From Armatimonadota bacterium (GTDB taxonomy: Bacteria > Armatimonadota > Fimbriimonadia > Fimbriimonadales > ATM1), in the NCBI GenBank assembly GCA_021324165.1, contig JAJPJR010000079.1, positions 1 through 64,000 on the forward strand: a stretch of 64,000 bases of DNA. The letters are read 5' to 3'. Below, piece after piece: positions 49,371 to 58,252 of this stretch (position 1 is its first letter; every line of letters starts with the position of its first letter). A program made the position numbers and the translations under genes. Under the pieces are notes generated by a model. It saw nothing but the letters and a program-made list of their open reading frames with translations. It was not told the DNA's origin and did no database searches.

Positions 49371-49429
49371 CTTTCCTCCACCCCCTCCTCCTGAAGCGCA
49401 GCGAAAGGAGGAGGGGGCAGGGGGTGGCG
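49371..49429. repeat. GC-skewed palindrome, possible REP-like or terminator element
   Basis: CCCCCTCCTCCT (49381-49392) and AGGAGGAGGGGG (49406-49417) are perfect 12-base inverted repeats around GAAGCGCAGCGAA, flanked by CCA and GGGGGTGG which extend the symmetry. It lies just after the sugar dehydrogenase stop. No T tract follows on the plus strand, so it is not a classical terminator. The pure purine/pyrimidine arms look like a dispersed repeat. Confidence 0.6.
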
Positions 49430-49569
49430 GCGTTTCGCGCTCTGAGTATTCTGCGCGTTCGATCGTTTTGAGGAGCGTTCAGTTGACGCTGTGTCCAAGC
49501 CGAATCAACAAAAACCGCGAGAGATCAAAAGAGACGGACTCGATGCGATCAGCGCACTCTTGAAAAGTT

Positions 49570-49645
49570 TGGTGGAGATGATGGGATTCGAACCCACGAC
49601 CTCTGCAGTGCGATTGCAGCGCTCTCCCAGCTGAGCTACATCCCC
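49570..49645 (-). tRNA. tRNA-Ala (anticodon CGC)
   Basis: On the minus strand the molecule begins GGGGATG and ends CATCTCC-A-CCA, with the CCA encoded (complement of 49570-49572). The anticodon stem CTGCA/TGCAG encloses ATCGCAC, giving anticodon CGC for GCG alanine codons. D arm TAGCTCAGCTGGGAGAGC and T arm GTTCGAATC are standard. Total 76 bases. Confidence 0.96.
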
Positions 49646-49676
49646 GAAGCGCACGCCAGTTTACCAGTCGCTCTGC

Positions 49677-50408
49677 TCATCGCAGTTCCACTTCCCTAAA
49701 CCGCTCCAAAACCCGCTCTTTCGACGGCGGATTCAGCACGCTTTGGAGCGCGAACTCTTGGGCGTTCGGATAATCTGCCGCGCTGATCCTTTCCGCCGCT
49801 TCGCGCAGATCGTATTCGGTTCTCATCAGCCTGGGCCCGCCATCAATCAGCAGCCAGAACGCACCTGGTTCGCCAAAGGGACTTCCAACACTGCCGGAAT
49901 TCACAACGCGCACTCTGCCCACCATCCGATCGAACTGCATGTGCGTGTGTCCGCACACCACGAGTCCGGCTCCCGTTTCTTCAAACATCGGTTTCAATCT
50001 GTTTTCATCGGTGGTTTCGAAAAAAACATCTGTGTCGCTGCGCGGCGTTGCGTGACAAAACAGAACGTCGCCAAATCGCAACGTCGGCGCCCATTGGGCT
50101 GCCTTTTCGGCATGTGCGGGTTTCAGCTCAGCAACAACCCACTCGACCGCTTCGCGATACCGTTCAGGAACTGTTTCTGGCGATGCCCCATTGCGGATTG
50201 AAAGCACCTCGCGGTCGCCGTTGCCGCAAATGAAAGCGGTTGGAATCTCCAGCTCGAACAGCAGATCCATCACTTCGTTCGGCATCGGGCCAGGCAGCAC
50301 ATCTCCACCCACTACAATCTTTTCGACATCGAACGAACGCATGTCGGCAACCGCCGCTTCCAAGGCGGGCAGATTGCCGTGAATATCATAAAGGGCGGCT
50401 ATTTTCAT
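49677..50408 (-). CDS. Metallophosphoesterase (YfcE/calcineurin-like)
   Basis: 243 residues. YDIHGNLPAL (Asp8, His10), VVGGDVLPG (Asp36), CGNGDRE (Asn61), CHATPRSDT and VCGHTHMQFD provide the metal ligands of the two-metal calcineurin fold. YfcE-type enzymes cleave phosphodiesters such as 2',3'-cyclic nucleotides or cyclic dinucleotides; the substrate is not shown. The tRNA-Ala gene and the divergent MFS gene flank it. Confidence 0.88.
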   Translation of the reverse strand: MKIAALYDIHGNLPALEAAVADMRSFDVEKIVVGGDVLPGPMPNEVMDLLFELEIPTAFICGNGDREVLSIRNGASPETVPERYREAVEWVVAELKPAHAEKAAQWAPTLRFGDVLFCHATPRSDTDVFFETTDENRLKPMFEETGAGLVVCGHTHMQFDRMVGRVRVVNSGSVGSPFGEPGAFWLLIDGGPRLMRTEYDLREAAERISAADYPNAQEFALQSVLNPPSKERVLERFREVELR

Positions 50409-50600
50409 TGCCAGTCATAGGTCATTTTGCCCAATGCGAGCGGCAAAAAACCGCATTTGGGTAAAGTCCGTTTTCTTCTCACCCAATCGAGGGGCCTTTG
50501 ATGTTGTACGCGATCATTCATTAGCATTCCCGAGTCGCCTCTGCACGTTCTTTTGTCACGCAGCCAGATCGGCCCGCAGTGACCGGAAAAATCTCCTTTC

Positions 50601-51884
50601 ATGCCTGAATCAAAACCGCACGTACTTACTTTGCCTGGATACAGGCAGCTTTGGATCGGCCAACTGATTTCACAGTTTGGCGACGTTCTGCATTTTATGG
50701 TGTTCATGTGGTGGGCAGGAGAACTCGGCGGCCCAAAAGCTGTTGGCGTTGTCGCGGCGTGCTCGGTGTCAACGGCACTCTTGATGAGCATGATCGCCGG
50801 AACCACGGCTGATCGCGTTGATCGTCGAAAAATTCTTTTGATCAGCGATCTGGTGTGCGGTTTTGTGGTGCTCGGGCTGGCTGCAGTTGCCTTTATGGAC
50901 CGCACGCCGCCGCTGTGGGTTTTGTGCGTGTTTGTGATCGCGCTCAAGACGGCATTTGTGTTTCAGGCGCCCGCACGAACGGCATCGGTTCCAAGACTGG
51001 TGCCGATGGAAAGGCTGCTGGAAGCGAACTCTGTCAACTCCTCGATTCAAACCGCAATGCCGCTTGCAGGAAACGCGGTCGGCGCGATGGTTCTCGGCTT
51101 GGTTTATCAGATCAGCCGACCGCTGACTTATGTGCTGGCATTTGCAATCAACGCTTGCAGTTTTTTCACAAGCGCCCTGTTCATGGCGCGGCTTCCGAAA
51201 ATAAAACCGGAACGCACCGAAGTTCCAAAGCACCCGCTGCACGATGCGGTCGAAGGCGTGCGCTACATTTTGGGGCATCCGGTTTTGCGCATGGCCGTGT
51301 TCGTTTACTTCGGATTCGATCTGTTCGTTGCGCCGTTTATGCAGGCCTATGTGGCGGTTGCGCAAACAACTTTAAAAGAGGGCACTTGGCTGTTCGGCGT
51401 ACATCTGCAGGGTCCTGCGCTGCTGTCGCTTCTCGAGGCGGCGTTCTTCGCGGGTTACGCAATCGGTTCTTACCGGCTTTATGCAAAGCCTGTGCGGCGC
51501 GTGGGTTTGGCGTTTTCGTTTTCGATTGCCGTGGGCAGCGCGCTGATCATACCGATGGGCTTTGTCAAGAGCGCCGCGCTGTTTTCGCTCCTCAACTTCG
51601 TCAGCGGGTTGTTTTTCCCGTTTGGGCTCATCACCTTGGACACATACATTCAAGCAGACACTCCCGACGCGTTCCGCGGAAGGGTCTCTTCTGCAATCGC
51701 GACGCTCGCCGGGATCGCGCTTCCTGCGGGGATGCTCGGGGCGGGATACCTGATCGAGGCGATCGGCACGGGCGGCATCTATGTCGTGATGGGATCGGGC
51801 CTCGCGGCGTTTGCCGTGCTCGGGTCGGTTTCGCCCGCGTTCCGGAATGCAGAGATCCCCGAACCCGTAACTTTGCCCACCTAA
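50601..51884 (+). CDS. Major facilitator superfamily transporter
   Basis: 427 residues with about twelve hydrophobic segments. Family marks: MVFMWWAGELGGPKAVG, the loop-2/3 motif TADRVDRRKILLISDLVCG, FQAPARTASVPRLVPMERLLEANSVNSS, and a central loop. The family is the MFS_3 (EntS-like) efflux group by pattern, so drug or siderophore efflux is likely, but the substrate is not shown. Only a weak ribosome-binding site precedes the ATG. A short gap separates it from the next membrane protein. Confidence 0.88.
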   Translation: MPESKPHVLTLPGYRQLWIGQLISQFGDVLHFMVFMWWAGELGGPKAVGVVAACSVSTALLMSMIAGTTADRVDRRKILLISDLVCGFVVLGLAAVAFMDRTPPLWVLCVFVIALKTAFVFQAPARTASVPRLVPMERLLEANSVNSSIQTAMPLAGNAVGAMVLGLVYQISRPLTYVLAFAINACSFFTSALFMARLPKIKPERTEVPKHPLHDAVEGVRYILGHPVLRMAVFVYFGFDLFVAPFMQAYVAVAQTTLKEGTWLFGVHLQGPALLSLLEAAFFAGYAIGSYRLYAKPVRRVGLAFSFSIAVGSALIIPMGFVKSAALFSLLNFVSGLFFPFGLITLDTYIQADTPDAFRGRVSSAIATLAGIALPAGMLGAGYLIEAIGTGGIYVVMGSGLAAFAVLGSVSPAFRNAEIPEPVTLPT

Positions 51885-51940
51885 GCGCCTTTACGGCTGA
51901 GCCCGATCATAATTCAGTAGACACGTGCGGCAGAAAACCG

Positions 51941-52780
51941 ATGACGCCCCAAAGACTCAGCCTCATTTCCGGCGCGTTCGCCCTGGCTGCGGGCGCCTAT
52001 TGGATTGTGTACGCGCTCATCCAGTTTGAGTTCATTCAACAGGAATACCGAAACGATCCGGCAATAACGTGCATCGTCGGAGGCCTTGCCGTTTTGGCGG
52101 TTTTGTGCAACGTTGCGGCAGGTATCGAAGCGTTTCGAGGAAAACCATCGTGGTGCGGGCTGCTCGTCAAAACCCATCTGCTCGTTTTGATTCTGATTGC
52201 GATCTGTTACAGCGCATTTTCTGATTCTTATATGCTGTCTACTTTGGCGGTCGCTTGGTGCGGAGGCTGGTTTGGAATCGGCTCGGTACCCCTAAGTCTT
52301 ACGCCGTTTTTGCTGATGGGCCAATGGATCGCTGCCGAACGCGCGGAAGCAGTTGGAACTGCCTCTTTGATTCGGGGAGTCGCAATCGGCGCGCTGCTGA
52401 TGTTGGGCGCGTTGGGAATTGCGGCATCTGCCTCGACATTAGATTCGCATTCGGTCTTCACGTTTTTTGCCTTGGGCACCGCATTGCATTTTTTCACGGC
52501 GTTTGCTCTTTATTGCAACTGGCGGCTGGGCGCATGGATGGCGATGATTGTGGGAATCGTGTGTTTGGTTTCCGGGATGACTTTGGAGCGCTTGGAAGTT
52601 TCGAATCCTGCCTCGATGATGGCCGGCGTGCAGTTCGTCATCAATTTCGGCTGGCACGGTTTGGCGCCTTGGATTCCGCAAATGGGTTATGCGGCGATGA
52701 CAATCTGCGGCGTTTGGCTTTGCTTTTTTGGCCCGAACGCACCGGCCCCTAATCGCCTGTCTTCTTGGAATCGGCAATAG
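51941..52780 (+). CDS. Polytopic membrane protein of unknown function
   Basis: 279 residues from the ATG at 51941; the frame is open much further upstream inside the MFS gene but that part is a shadow. About seven hydrophobic segments (LSLISGAFALAAGAYWIVYALI, CIVGGLAVLAVLCNVAAG, GLLVKTHLLVLILIAICYS, GVAIGALLMLGALGIAASAS, SVFTFFALGTALHFFTAFALY, MAMIVGIVCLVSGM). I recognise no family. CATAAT at 51908-51913 is a possible -10. It overlaps the convergent epimerase-like gene by 32 bases. Confidence 0.65.
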   Translation: MTPQRLSLISGAFALAAGAYWIVYALIQFEFIQQEYRNDPAITCIVGGLAVLAVLCNVAAGIEAFRGKPSWCGLLVKTHLLVLILIAICYSAFSDSYMLSTLAVAWCGGWFGIGSVPLSLTPFLLMGQWIAAERAEAVGTASLIRGVAIGALLMLGALGIAASASTLDSHSVFTFFALGTALHFFTAFALYCNWRLGAWMAMIVGIVCLVSGMTLERLEVSNPASMMAGVQFVINFGWHGLAPWIPQMGYAAMTICGVWLCFFGPNAPAPNRLSSWNRQ

Positions 52781-53588
52781 CCTGTTTTGCAAACTGCAAA
52801 CACGCTTCGATGTCGTGAATCGGATCGTTTTCATTCGCTTCGTATTCCAGCGCCACCAGATTGGCATAATTGAGTTTGCGCAGACCTTTGAAGAACTCAA
52901 CCACGCGAAGATCGCCCTGCCCCAAAACCGCCCATTCTGTTCGATTTTTCACATCTTTCAAATGAACGTCATACACCCGCTTGCCCAAAACCGAAAGCCA
53001 ATCAACCGGATCTTCTCCTGAACGCAGCGCATGGCCCGTATCAATGCACGCTCCGATCAAAGGATGGCGTCCGTTGAGCGCCTGCATCACAGATTGCAGT
53101 TTGTCATATCGCGCGCCGGGGCCGTGATTGTGAATTGCGATTCGGATGTTATACTGCCGAACCAACCGTTCTAAATGCTCGAACGATTCAGGCGCAGGAT
53201 CGGCGCTGATCACCCGAATCTTCATCGCCTTTGCAAACTCAAAAACGTTCTTTGCTTTGTCGGCATCGCCATCGAAGCCTTGCACTCCCCACGACCACAA
53301 CGTGATGTTCTGCTTGTTCAAGTTGGTTAACCGCTGTGCGTTTGCCGCAGAATCTGGTGAAAGCGGCACGTGATCTTGATACGATTCCCAAAAGCGCAGG
53401 CCAAGCGCGTGCGTTTTCGAAACCGCCTCGTCGAACGGATAATGCCGCAAGGAATAACTTTGAATCCCCATTTTGAAGGGCGCGTACGCATCGGCAGTTT
53501 TCCAAAACTTTTCTGATTTCACCAACGGCAGCGCGAAGCCCGCCGAAAGCCCGGCCCAAATCAGTTCGCGGCGCGAGATTCTTTCCAT
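52749..53588 (-). CDS. Sugar phosphate isomerase/epimerase-like TIM barrel with Tat-like signal
   Basis: 279 residues. ERISRRELIWAGLSAGFALP is a twin-arginine-type signal (SRREL), so the protein is probably exported. The AP_endonuc_2/xylose isomerase-like barrel shows FKMGIQSYSLRHYPFDEAV, IAIHNHGPG, GACIDTGHALRSGEDPV and VYDVHLKDVKNRTEW, with the metal ligands Glu, Asp, His spread over these. Substrate unknown. Planctomycete and Armatimonadota genomes carry many exported members with Gfo/Idh/MocA enzymes. Its stop overlaps the previous gene's end by 32 bases. Confidence 0.87.
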   Translation of the reverse strand: MERISRRELIWAGLSAGFALPLVKSEKFWKTADAYAPFKMGIQSYSLRHYPFDEAVSKTHALGLRFWESYQDHVPLSPDSAANAQRLTNLNKQNITLWSWGVQGFDGDADKAKNVFEFAKAMKIRVISADPAPESFEHLERLVRQYNIRIAIHNHGPGARYDKLQSVMQALNGRHPLIGACIDTGHALRSGEDPVDWLSVLGKRVYDVHLKDVKNRTEWAVLGQGDLRVVEFFKGLRKLNYANLVALEYEANENDPIHDIEACLQFAKQAIADSKKTGD

Positions 53589-53625
53589 GCACTAATGTTT
53601 ACCTTGTTTCGGCTACAATCCGGGA

Positions 53626-54003
53626 GTGTTTTCGATCCTTGCCCTATCGGTTCGATTGCCGTGCCGAAGCCTCAAGCGGACGACCGAGTTCTACACCAAG
53701 CTGTTGGGGTTTTCGGTTCAAACGGCATGGCCCGAAGAAAACCCAGAATACGCGGGGCTGAGGTTCGGCGATGTGCTCGTTGCCTTTTACGAAGTTTCGG
53801 ATCTGCCTGCGATTCGGGCAAGTTTTGTTTTGGAAACCGACGATGCGATGGAGATTTATCGCCGCGTTCAAAACGAAGCGACGGTCTTGTGGGGGCCGGA
53901 GGTTTATTTTTATGGCTGCCGCGAATTCTGTTTTGAAGATCCCGACGGCCATCAGATTATCATTTCGGAAATCACGAACGATCCGGTTACGTGCGAAGGA
54001 TAA
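53626..54003 (+). CDS. VOC-family protein (glyoxalase/bleomycin-resistance fold)
   Basis: 125 residues from a GTG. One betaalphabetabetabeta repeat pair: TTEFYTKLLGFSVQTAWPEENPEYAGLRFGDVLVAFYEVSDL and a second half YGCREFCFEDPDGHQIIISEI (the DPDGxxxxI motif). Only one metal-ligand-like Glu/His set is clear. Activity unknown; dioxygenase, lyase and resistance members share this fold. TACAAT at 53614-53619 is a possible -10 only six bases before the GTG. It overlaps the end of the convergent GH78 gene by 17 bases. Confidence 0.8.
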   Translation: MFSILALSVRLPCRSLKRTTEFYTKLLGFSVQTAWPEENPEYAGLRFGDVLVAFYEVSDLPAIRASFVLETDDAMEIYRRVQNEATVLWGPEVYFYGCREFCFEDPDGHQIIISEITNDPVTCEG

Positions 54004-56278
54004 CAACGTGTCTTCCCGGACCCAGTTTCGGCTTCGCGCTTTGAACGGTTTTTCCATCCAACACACATTCGCGCGTTTGATTCGCGATCTGCGCGGTCAT
54101 GCCGCTTGGAACCGTGCAAACGATTTTCATGCCGTCTGACTGCTTTTCGGCGCGCACTTTCAGCAGTCCGAACGGCGTCGGCACGTCGCCTTCGGCGAAA
54201 CTCAAATCGCCCAAATCGGGCTCGATCACGGCTTCGCGGAACCCGCCCGCAACGGGCCTCACTCCAAGCACCCGTTCGGTAAGGAAACTCGTGGGGCCCG
54301 AAGACCAGCCGTGCGAAAGGCTCACGAAGTAGCCGTTATCGTTATCGGCGTTCAAATGCCGGTGAAAATCCTCTTTGGGCCACTTTGGGTCGTAGCCTTC
54401 CCACCAGCTCGTCGCTCCCTGCGCGAGCATTCCGCCCCAATACTTTCGAATGAAATCCACGGCTTCTTGCGTGTGGCCGGCCATGCTCATCGCAAAGATC
54501 ACATAGTTATTGTAATAAGGCGTAGCCTGAATCTCCCACGCTTTTGAATTTGGATTCAATACTGCGTTCCAAATCGCCGCCTTTTGCTCATCGTTCGCAA
54601 CTCCGGAATAGATCGCCATCGCGTTGGATTGACGCCTGTCGCCGAACACGCCGTTTGCATCGGCAAAGTTTTGTTGTGCGCAGCGCGTGAGGTCTGCGGC
54701 CAAATTGCGATATTTTGCGGCGTTCTGATTATCGCCGAGTTCGGCAAGCAAAAACGCCGCCTCTTTTACTGCTTTGGTAAAGAAGAGATGGGTTGCCATT
54801 CTTGCGAAAGGTGTATCGCCGTTGAATTCAGGAGCCCAGTCTACGAACGGCCACTGCCCCCTTTTGTTAGCAAACAGGCCGTTTGCATCCATTTCGCCTT
54901 CGAAGTATTCGAGCATAGAAAGGATCAGCTCATGCTGCTTTTTCAGATACTCAAAATCGCCCACGTGGCGGTGAAAATCCGCCAGCCCGCAAAGCCAAGC
55001 GCACGAATATCCCGGAATGCCGTTGACATGGCTGTTGGGAAGCTGATTCGGAGGTTTTGGGCCCTGCGCGTCGCTGCGAAGCCTTTGCATGGTCTGTTCC
55101 AACAAGAACTTATCAAAAAACACGTTGTTGATCACTTCGGCTTCCACATGCAGATCGCCCATCCACCGCATTCGATCGCGTTTTGGAGCGTCCCAAATAT
55201 CTTCCTGCATGCAAAGATGCACGGTGTTCGCGCCCATGTACCAGATGCGCGTGAGCAGAGGATCGGAACATTCGAACCGCCCTTTGTATTCCACGGGGTA
55301 ATACAGATGATCGAACGTGAATGTAAACCGCGCGCTGGTTTCGAACGAGATTTTTGCAAAACGCATTGCGGTGTACGGCGTAAAAGCCGGTTCTGCCGCG
55401 CGCAGCGAAACCTGTGTGTTCGTCCACGGCTTGTTGATCGCCTCTTCGCGCGATTCGCCTGTGCCGATGGTAATGCGCGCGTCTTTGTCGGCGGTCACTT
55501 TCACCCGTCCCGTGAGTTCCTGGCCAAAATCCAACACGAAACTGGTTTCGCCTGTGCCTCTTCGGTTGATGCGGATGCGTGCGGTCGAGCCTTTCTTCAC
55601 CGATTCAAGACCCGAAAACGCCGTCGGATCTTTCACGTCCGAATATCCCACCGCAAACATCGTGAGGTGCCGCAGATAGTCAGGTTCCAACCGAATGGGA
55701 ACGGGCCAGCCTTTCAGGCGTCCTCCCCACGGATCCATCCCGGCATCGCCGAGTTCCACAGCGTTGTGGTTTGTGCCTTCCACTTTCCAAGTTTTGTCGG
55801 TGAACAACGCCGGCGCTCCATTGATTTCGAACCGCGCGAGCACGCCTCCCGGCCCGCCCGCGTTCACGGCTTCGATGCGGATCGTGTTTGTGCCGGCTGT
55901 GAGTGCCGATGCGATGTCATAGCGCCGCGCCGTGTCCCAAACAAAATCGTTGTTCGGCTCAGGCGTGGTCATTCCGATCTTTTTGCCGTTGACAAACAGA
56001 ACAAAAAAGTTGTCCGCAGTGACATAGGCAGCCGCTTTGGAAGGAGCTTCTCTTAGCGAAAACGACCGCGAAAACGTGAAGGTTTCGGTTTGCGATCCGC
56101 CAATCACGGCGGAACCCGCATCGCTCCAAATCCATTTCGCATCCAACGGAAGTTTTTTCGGCGCGGAAACCGGTTTCGGAACTGGAAAGCCGTAAGTGGG
56201 ATCAATAGTCGGCGGCCGTGTTTGTGCACACAAAGCCGGAGCTAAGCAAACGATTAAGAATCCCGAAACTGTTTTCAT
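53987..56278 (-). CDS. Exported GH78-type alpha-L-rhamnosidase
   Basis: 763 residues with signal peptide KTVSGFLIVCLAPALCAQ. An N-terminal beta-sandwich (about 45-200: FTFSRSFSLREAPSKAAAYVTADNFFVLFVNGKKIG) is followed by the (alpha/alpha)6 barrel of GH78. Motifs: DLTVRAxFxDKFLLEQT-like inner region, IWDAPKRDRMRWMGDLHVEAE, NSHVNGIPGYSCAWLCGL, SWWEGYDPKWPKEDFHRHLN and LSHGWSSGPTSFL, with the catalytic acids in the GDL-E region and the WEGYD loop. It releases terminal rhamnose from glycans. It follows the binding lipoprotein by a one-base overlap (TGATG), so uptake and hydrolysis are linked. Confidence 0.87.
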   Translation of the reverse strand: MKTVSGFLIVCLAPALCAQTRPPTIDPTYGFPVPKPVSAPKKLPLDAKWIWSDAGSAVIGGSQTETFTFSRSFSLREAPSKAAAYVTADNFFVLFVNGKKIGMTTPEPNNDFVWDTARRYDIASALTAGTNTIRIEAVNAGGPGGVLARFEINGAPALFTDKTWKVEGTNHNAVELGDAGMDPWGGRLKGWPVPIRLEPDYLRHLTMFAVGYSDVKDPTAFSGLESVKKGSTARIRINRRGTGETSFVLDFGQELTGRVKVTADKDARITIGTGESREEAINKPWTNTQVSLRAAEPAFTPYTAMRFAKISFETSARFTFTFDHLYYPVEYKGRFECSDPLLTRIWYMGANTVHLCMQEDIWDAPKRDRMRWMGDLHVEAEVINNVFFDKFLLEQTMQRLRSDAQGPKPPNQLPNSHVNGIPGYSCAWLCGLADFHRHVGDFEYLKKQHELILSMLEYFEGEMDANGLFANKRGQWPFVDWAPEFNGDTPFARMATHLFFTKAVKEAAFLLAELGDNQNAAKYRNLAADLTRCAQQNFADANGVFGDRRQSNAMAIYSGVANDEQKAAIWNAVLNPNSKAWEIQATPYYNNYVIFAMSMAGHTQEAVDFIRKYWGGMLAQGATSWWEGYDPKWPKEDFHRHLNADNDNGYFVSLSHGWSSGPTSFLTERVLGVRPVAGGFREAVIEPDLGDLSFAEGDVPTPFGLLKVRAEKQSDGMKIVCTVPSGMTAQIANQTRECVLDGKTVQSAKPKLGPGRHVVILRT

Positions 56279-57294
56279 CAGAAGTGGTACTCGTTGATGG
56301 TGTTTTGGTCGAAGGTAACAAGCGGACCGGTGATCACCACATTGTTCTTCCCGAAACTTCGTTTGCCGATTTCGGGCAGCTCGAACTCCACGCCCTCGCC
56401 GGGCTTCACTTTGCCCTGTTTAATGCTGATTGCGAGCGAGCAGGCGAGCCTGCCCATCTCGCGCGGGCTCCAAAGCTGGAACGCTTTGACCACCCCGTCC
56501 TGCACGAACTTTCTCATCTGGTTTGGGGTGCTGAGCCCGGTAAGCGCAACGCTGGGATATTTGTTTGCGATCTGAAGCGCCTGGGCGGCGGCTGCAAGGC
56601 CGACGCTTGTCGGCGAAACGATTCCTCGCAGGTTCGGGTGTTTGGTCAGCAGACCTTCGGCTTCGGTGGCGCTTTTTTGGGGTTCATCGTCTCCATAGGC
56701 GATTTCGACGAGTTTCATTTTTGAGTATTTCGGCTGCGCGAGCGCATCTTTCATTCCCGCGATCCACGCGTTTTGATTGGGCGCATCGCGCGTTGCGCTC
56801 AAGATGGCGATCTCGCCCTGATAGCCGATCTGGCTTCCCAAAAGTTCGATCTGGCTTTCGCCCACTTTCGAAAAATCGGTGGGAAGAACCGAAGCATCGC
56901 GGTGCGCTTCGTTGCCTGCCAAATCCGCATCCACGGTTATCACGACGATTCCGGCTTTTCTTGCATCGTCCAGCACGGCGTTCAGCGCATCGGGACTGTT
57001 TGGAGAGATCGCGATGATGTTCACGCCCCGTTGAATCTGCTCTTTCAAAATCGGTATCTGCGATGTTGCTTCGGCGGTTGATGGAGCGATCGTCGAAAAC
57101 TCGCACCCTTGCTGTTTGCACACCTCTTCAAAGCCTGCCACGATCTCGTTGAAATACGGATTGCCCGTGTTTTTTGGAATGTAAACCACGCTCAGGCGCG
57201 AGCCGGAACTGTTGTTCTGCACGGTCTCGCGCTTCTCGCATGCGGCGAAAAACAGCATGCCCAAAAGAGACAAAACCACCCAAACTTTTGACAC
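56278..57294 (-). CDS. Rhamnose-type sugar-binding lipoprotein of an ABC importer
   Basis: 338 residues from the GTG at 57294, seven bases after the permease stop and preceded by AATAGGTG. Lipoprotein signal (VVLSLLGMLFFAACEK, Cys19). Peripla_BP_4 core: LSVVYIPKNTGNPYFNEIVAGFEEVCKQQGCEFS, GVNIIAISPNSPDALNAVLDDARKAGIVVITVDADL, SVALTGLSTPNQMRKFVQDGVVKAFQLWSPREMGRLACS. The GLSTPxxMRxxVxDG block is characteristic of the RhaS rhamnose-binding group. It stands between the permeases and the GH78 rhamnosidase. Confidence 0.88.
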   Translation of the reverse strand: MSKVWVVLSLLGMLFFAACEKRETVQNNSSGSRLSVVYIPKNTGNPYFNEIVAGFEEVCKQQGCEFSTIAPSTAEATSQIPILKEQIQRGVNIIAISPNSPDALNAVLDDARKAGIVVITVDADLAGNEAHRDASVLPTDFSKVGESQIELLGSQIGYQGEIAILSATRDAPNQNAWIAGMKDALAQPKYSKMKLVEIAYGDDEPQKSATEAEGLLTKHPNLRGIVSPTSVGLAAAAQALQIANKYPSVALTGLSTPNQMRKFVQDGVVKAFQLWSPREMGRLACSLAISIKQGKVKPGEGVEFELPEIGKRSFGKNNVVITGPLVTFDQNTINEYHF

Positions 57295-57301
57295 GATGCA
57301 C

Positions 57302-58252
57302 CTATTCGGCACGGCCGGCAAGCCCTCCTGCCTTCGCCCCTGAAAAAACCCCGCCGATGGCAAGCGTCAGCACCAGAACCGCACCTATGATCGTGAGTTG
57401 AATCTCGGTTTTGACATTCGCAAGGCCCAAACTCACATGAACCGCGGCCATCAACAACAGCGCCAGGAACGACCCGGTCATCGTCGCTTTTCCTCCATAA
57501 ATGCTCGTTCCGCCGAGAACGGTGGCTGTGATCACCTCCAGCTCCAACCCCCTCGCGTGATCGTAGCGCGCCACGCCCAATCGGGAATCCATCATCACTC
57601 CCGCAATTCCCGCCATCAGGCCCGAAAGAGCGAACACGCTCAAAACGATTCTGTTCACCTTAATTGCCGAATACTCGGAAGCGGTGGAGTTTGCGCCGAT
57701 CGCGATCACCCTCCTTCCGAAAGTGGTCTTGGCGAGCGCCACCCCAAACGCCGCCGCAAGCACCACAAAAACCGCAAACGGCACGGGAACGATTCCGCCC
57801 GGCAGATACCAACGATCAATTCCGCAAAGCGATTCAGGAAATTTCACCGAAGCCGCACCCATCAGCGCCTGCGCGATTCCGCGATACAGAGCGAGCGTTC
57901 CCAAGGTCACCAAAAACGATGGCAGGTTTGCATAGGCAACCAGAAGCCCGTTCACAATTCCAAGCATCGTTCCCAAACCGATGCCGATGCAAATTCCCAC
58001 CGCGGGATGCACCCCCATTTGAAGCAGCTTTGCCGTTGCGCACGACACCAGCGCCAGATTCGATGCAGCCGATAAATCAATCTGCCCAAGCGCGATGACG
58101 AAGGTCATTCCAATAACCAGCAGCCCCGTTTCAACATGAAGTGAAGTGGAATCGAGCAGGTAGCGCAAATCCCAAAAATGCGGCGACAGCATGCCTCCCG
58201 CGATCATCGCCGCCGCAAGAAGACCGAGCGGCACCAACTCTGCCCTCTTCAC
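57302..58252 (-). CDS. Sugar ABC transporter permease (second of two)
   Basis: 316 residues from a GTG at 58252 that overlaps the previous permease's stop (GTGA); AGGAG at 58262-58266 is nine bases upstream, supporting it over the ATG at 58279. RbsC-type core: GMTFVIALGQIDLSAASNLALVSCAT, TFGRRVIAIGANSTASEYSAIKVNRI, VLGGTSIYGGKATMTGSFLALLLMAAV. Residue D in GQIDLS matches RhaQ/RhaP-type permeases. With the first permease it forms a heterodimeric pore; the matching ATPase is missing from the cluster. Confidence 0.9.
   Translation of the reverse strand: MKRAELVPLGLLAAAMIAGGMLSPHFWDLRYLLDSTSLHVETGLLVIGMTFVIALGQIDLSAASNLALVSCATAKLLQMGVHPAVGICIGIGLGTMLGIVNGLLVAYANLPSFLVTLGTLALYRGIAQALMGAASVKFPESLCGIDRWYLPGGIVPVPFAVFVVLAAAFGVALAKTTFGRRVIAIGANSTASEYSAIKVNRIVLSVFALSGLMAGIAGVMMDSRLGVARYDHARGLELEVITATVLGGTSIYGGKATMTGSFLALLLMAAVHVSLGLANVKTEIQLTIIGAVLVLTLAIGGVFSGAKAGGLAGRAE

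Noticed and set aside
49491-49632. Plus-strand frame running into tRNA-Ala, ending in a GFEPTTSAVR-type sequence
   Set aside because: GFEPTT is the well-known artefact of translating the antisense of a tRNA T arm; no independent gene evidence. The same applies to the frame opposite tRNA-Ser at 4600-4700.
54584-56056. 490-codon plus-strand frame opposite the GH78 gene
   Set aside because: Shadow of a real gene with clear GH78 motifs; no family pattern in the plus frame.
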